Assembly (NCBI GenBank): GCA_030671315.1
Contig: DAOUZW010000056.1
Span: 1-6,940, forward strand
Direction of reading: 5' to 3'
Source of the DNA: Candidatus Bathyarchaeota archaeon
GTDB taxonomy: Archaea; Thermoproteota; Bathyarchaeia; 40CM-2-53-6; RBG-13-38-9
DNA: 6,940 nt
Below are positions 5,801 through 6,940 of the stretch, in pieces (within the stretch, counting starts at the first letter, position 1; every line of letters begins with the position of its first letter). The translations under genes and the position numbers were made by a program. The notes beneath the pieces were generated by a model. It was not told the origin of the DNA. It worked only from the letters and a program-made list of their open reading frames with translations, and ran no database searches.

Positions 5801-6940
5801 TCAGGCTTCTAATTTTAATTTGCAGACTGGTTTTCTTATCTCATTTTGAGTTAGTAGTGTTGCCGTATTTATGAGTGCGATATGAGTATATGCTTGAGGA
5901 AAATTACCTGTCTGTTCATAAGTTTCAGGATTCATATGTTCTGAAAACAGTCCAAGATGATTAGAATACTCCAATGTTTTCTCAAATAGTTTTTTAGCTT
6001 TATCTTTTTCCCCTGTTAGAAATAGTGCGTCAGCGAGCCAGAAGTTACATGGAAGAAATCCGTTTTCAGGGATCCCAAAGTCATCTTGTGAACGATATCG
6101 ATATACCAAACCATCTGTGACAAGATTTTTAGAGATATTTTCTACAGTCTTCTTGATTTTATGATCATTTGGTTCTAGGAAACCAAAATATGGCATCAGA
6201 AGTAAGCTAGCATCCATTTCTTTTGAACCGTAATATTGTGTGAAGGCTTGAACTTGGTTATTCCATCCATTTTTTAGGATATCTTCTTGAATTTCTTTTC
6301 TGATCTTGATCCATCTGGAAACCACTTGTTCTTTGTGGAAAAGTTGTGCGATCTTTATTCCTCTGTCCAACGCTACCCAGGACATGAGCTTAGAAAAAGT
6401 GAAGTGTTTTTTTACATTTCTAAATTCCCATATGCTATTATCTGGGTCTCTCCAATTTGAAATTACATATTCTACTAGTCCTTCAATTATGTCCCATTGG
6501 TCGAATGATAGTTCCTCGGTATAGTGGTAATAGACGAAATAGAGATAAGCTGCTTGTAGGACTTCTCCTACAACATCTATCTGTGTTTGTGTGTAAGCAC
6601 CATTCCCTATTCGAACTGGTTTTGAGTTCTTGTAGCCAGAGAGATGGGATAAAATCTTCTCTTCAAGATTTCTCTCACCTTCGACGCCATACATTATCTG
6701 CAGATCTAGGCTGCAAAGTAAACATATCTTGATAATCCATTTCATAAAACCTTCAGCTTCATCGTAATGGCATAGTTTAGTGAAAGAATCAACGGCAAAA
6801 GATGCGTCTCTCAGCCATGCATATCGGTAGTCCCAGTTTCTGTCTTTACCTACTATTTCTGGCAACGATGTTGTAGCCGCTGCGACGATTGCTCCAGAAT
6901 TCTTGTATGTTAATAACTCTAGGGTTAAGAATGATCTTAT
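5801..6940 (-). CDS. GH15-family glucoamylase/trehalase-type glycoside hydrolase (partial, N-terminus beyond right edge)
   Basis: The last 379 residues of a GH15 hydrolase, which releases glucose from alpha-glucans or splits trehalose using an inverting (alpha/alpha)6 barrel. The frame stays open to the window edge: the 25 codons at 6866-6940 encode family-like residues ending SGAIVAAATTSL, directly before PEIVGKDRNWDYRYAWLRDA. The TTG at 6863-6865 is therefore an internal Leu and not the start. Likely catalytic residues are the general acid Glu in SIWEFR (codon 6425-6427) and the general base Glu in LFSEHM (codon 5939-5941); the conserved NFPQAYTHIALINTA segment follows. Full-length relatives run about 600-660 residues, so an N-terminal beta-sandwich domain and part of the barrel are probably missing from view. 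No signal peptide can be judged. Archaeal GH15 proteins include both glucoamylases and trehalases, and the sequence seen does not decide between them. Confidence 0.93.
   Translation of the reverse strand: MRSFLTLELLTYKNSGAIVAAATTSLPEIVGKDRNWDYRYAWLRDASFAVDSFTKLCHYDEAEGFMKWIIKICLLCSLDLQIMYGVEGERNLEEKILSHLSGYKNSKPVRIGNGAYTQTQIDVVGEVLQAAYLYFVYYHYTEELSFDQWDIIEGLVEYVISNWRDPDNSIWEFRNVKKHFTFSKLMSWVALDRGIKIAQLFHKEQVVSRWIKIRKEIQEDILKNGWNNQVQAFTQYYGSKEMDASLLLMPYFGFLEPNDHKIKKTVENISKNLVTDGLVYRYRSQDDFGIPENGFLPCNFWLADALFLTGEKDKAKKLFEKTLEYSNHLGLFSEHMNPETYEQTGNFPQAYTHIALINTATLLTQNEIRKPVCKLKLEA

Noticed and set aside
6306..6732. Two plus-strand open frames (72 and 91 codons) inside the GH15 gene
   Set aside because: Both are antisense to conserved GH15 residues, including the catalytic SIWEFR motif.

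Overview
This window looks archaeal. It is AT-rich. Several genes appear to have short or no leaders behind TATA-like boxes (for example near 104-111 and 3689-3698). Two genes probably use GTG or TTG starts, oligo-T tracts sit in the convergent gaps, and one exported protein is dense in N-glycosylation sequons. The gene content (archaeal-type GH15 glucoamylase/trehalase, stand-alone NifU-like domain, AhbD-like radical SAM enzyme, small two-helix membrane protein) fits a member of the Thermoproteota such as the Nitrososphaeria or Bathyarchaeia. That placement is inference from sequence character and memory of families, not from a search.

Layout, left to right: (1) the tail of a zinc-ribbon protein, cut by the left edge (2-79, +), then a 74-residue NifU-like Fe-S protein (144-368, +). 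(2) A 228-bp gap with a 7-bp inverted repeat, then a large CLC-type chloride channel/transporter with four CBS domains (597-2738, +). (3) A convergent A/T-tract terminator region, then two minus-strand genes: a small two-helix membrane protein (2824-3087) and a VOC/glyoxalase-fold metalloenzyme (3154-3588). (4) A 132-bp divergent promoter region, then a radical SAM/SPASM enzyme of the AhbD/NirJ type (3721-4776, +). (5) 46 bp downstream, an exported, C-terminally anchored, sequon-rich protein of unknown function (4823-5755, +). (6) Converging on it, a GH15 glucan/trehalose hydrolase (5801-6940, -) whose N-terminal part lies beyond the right edge.

No long operon is evident. Orientation changes four times and most genes have a plausible promoter of their own. 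The only close same-strand pairs are VOC/small membrane protein and radical SAM/exported protein. I see no mobile element, CRISPR array, tRNA or rRNA, and no gene-free stretch longer than about 230 bp. I do not see convincing evidence of an undescribed multi-gene system. The most unusual points are the double Bateman module on a CLC that combines a gating glutamate with a valine at the internal proton-glutamate position, and the unexplained pairing of a cysteine-rich radical SAM enzyme with a heavily sequon-decorated surface protein.
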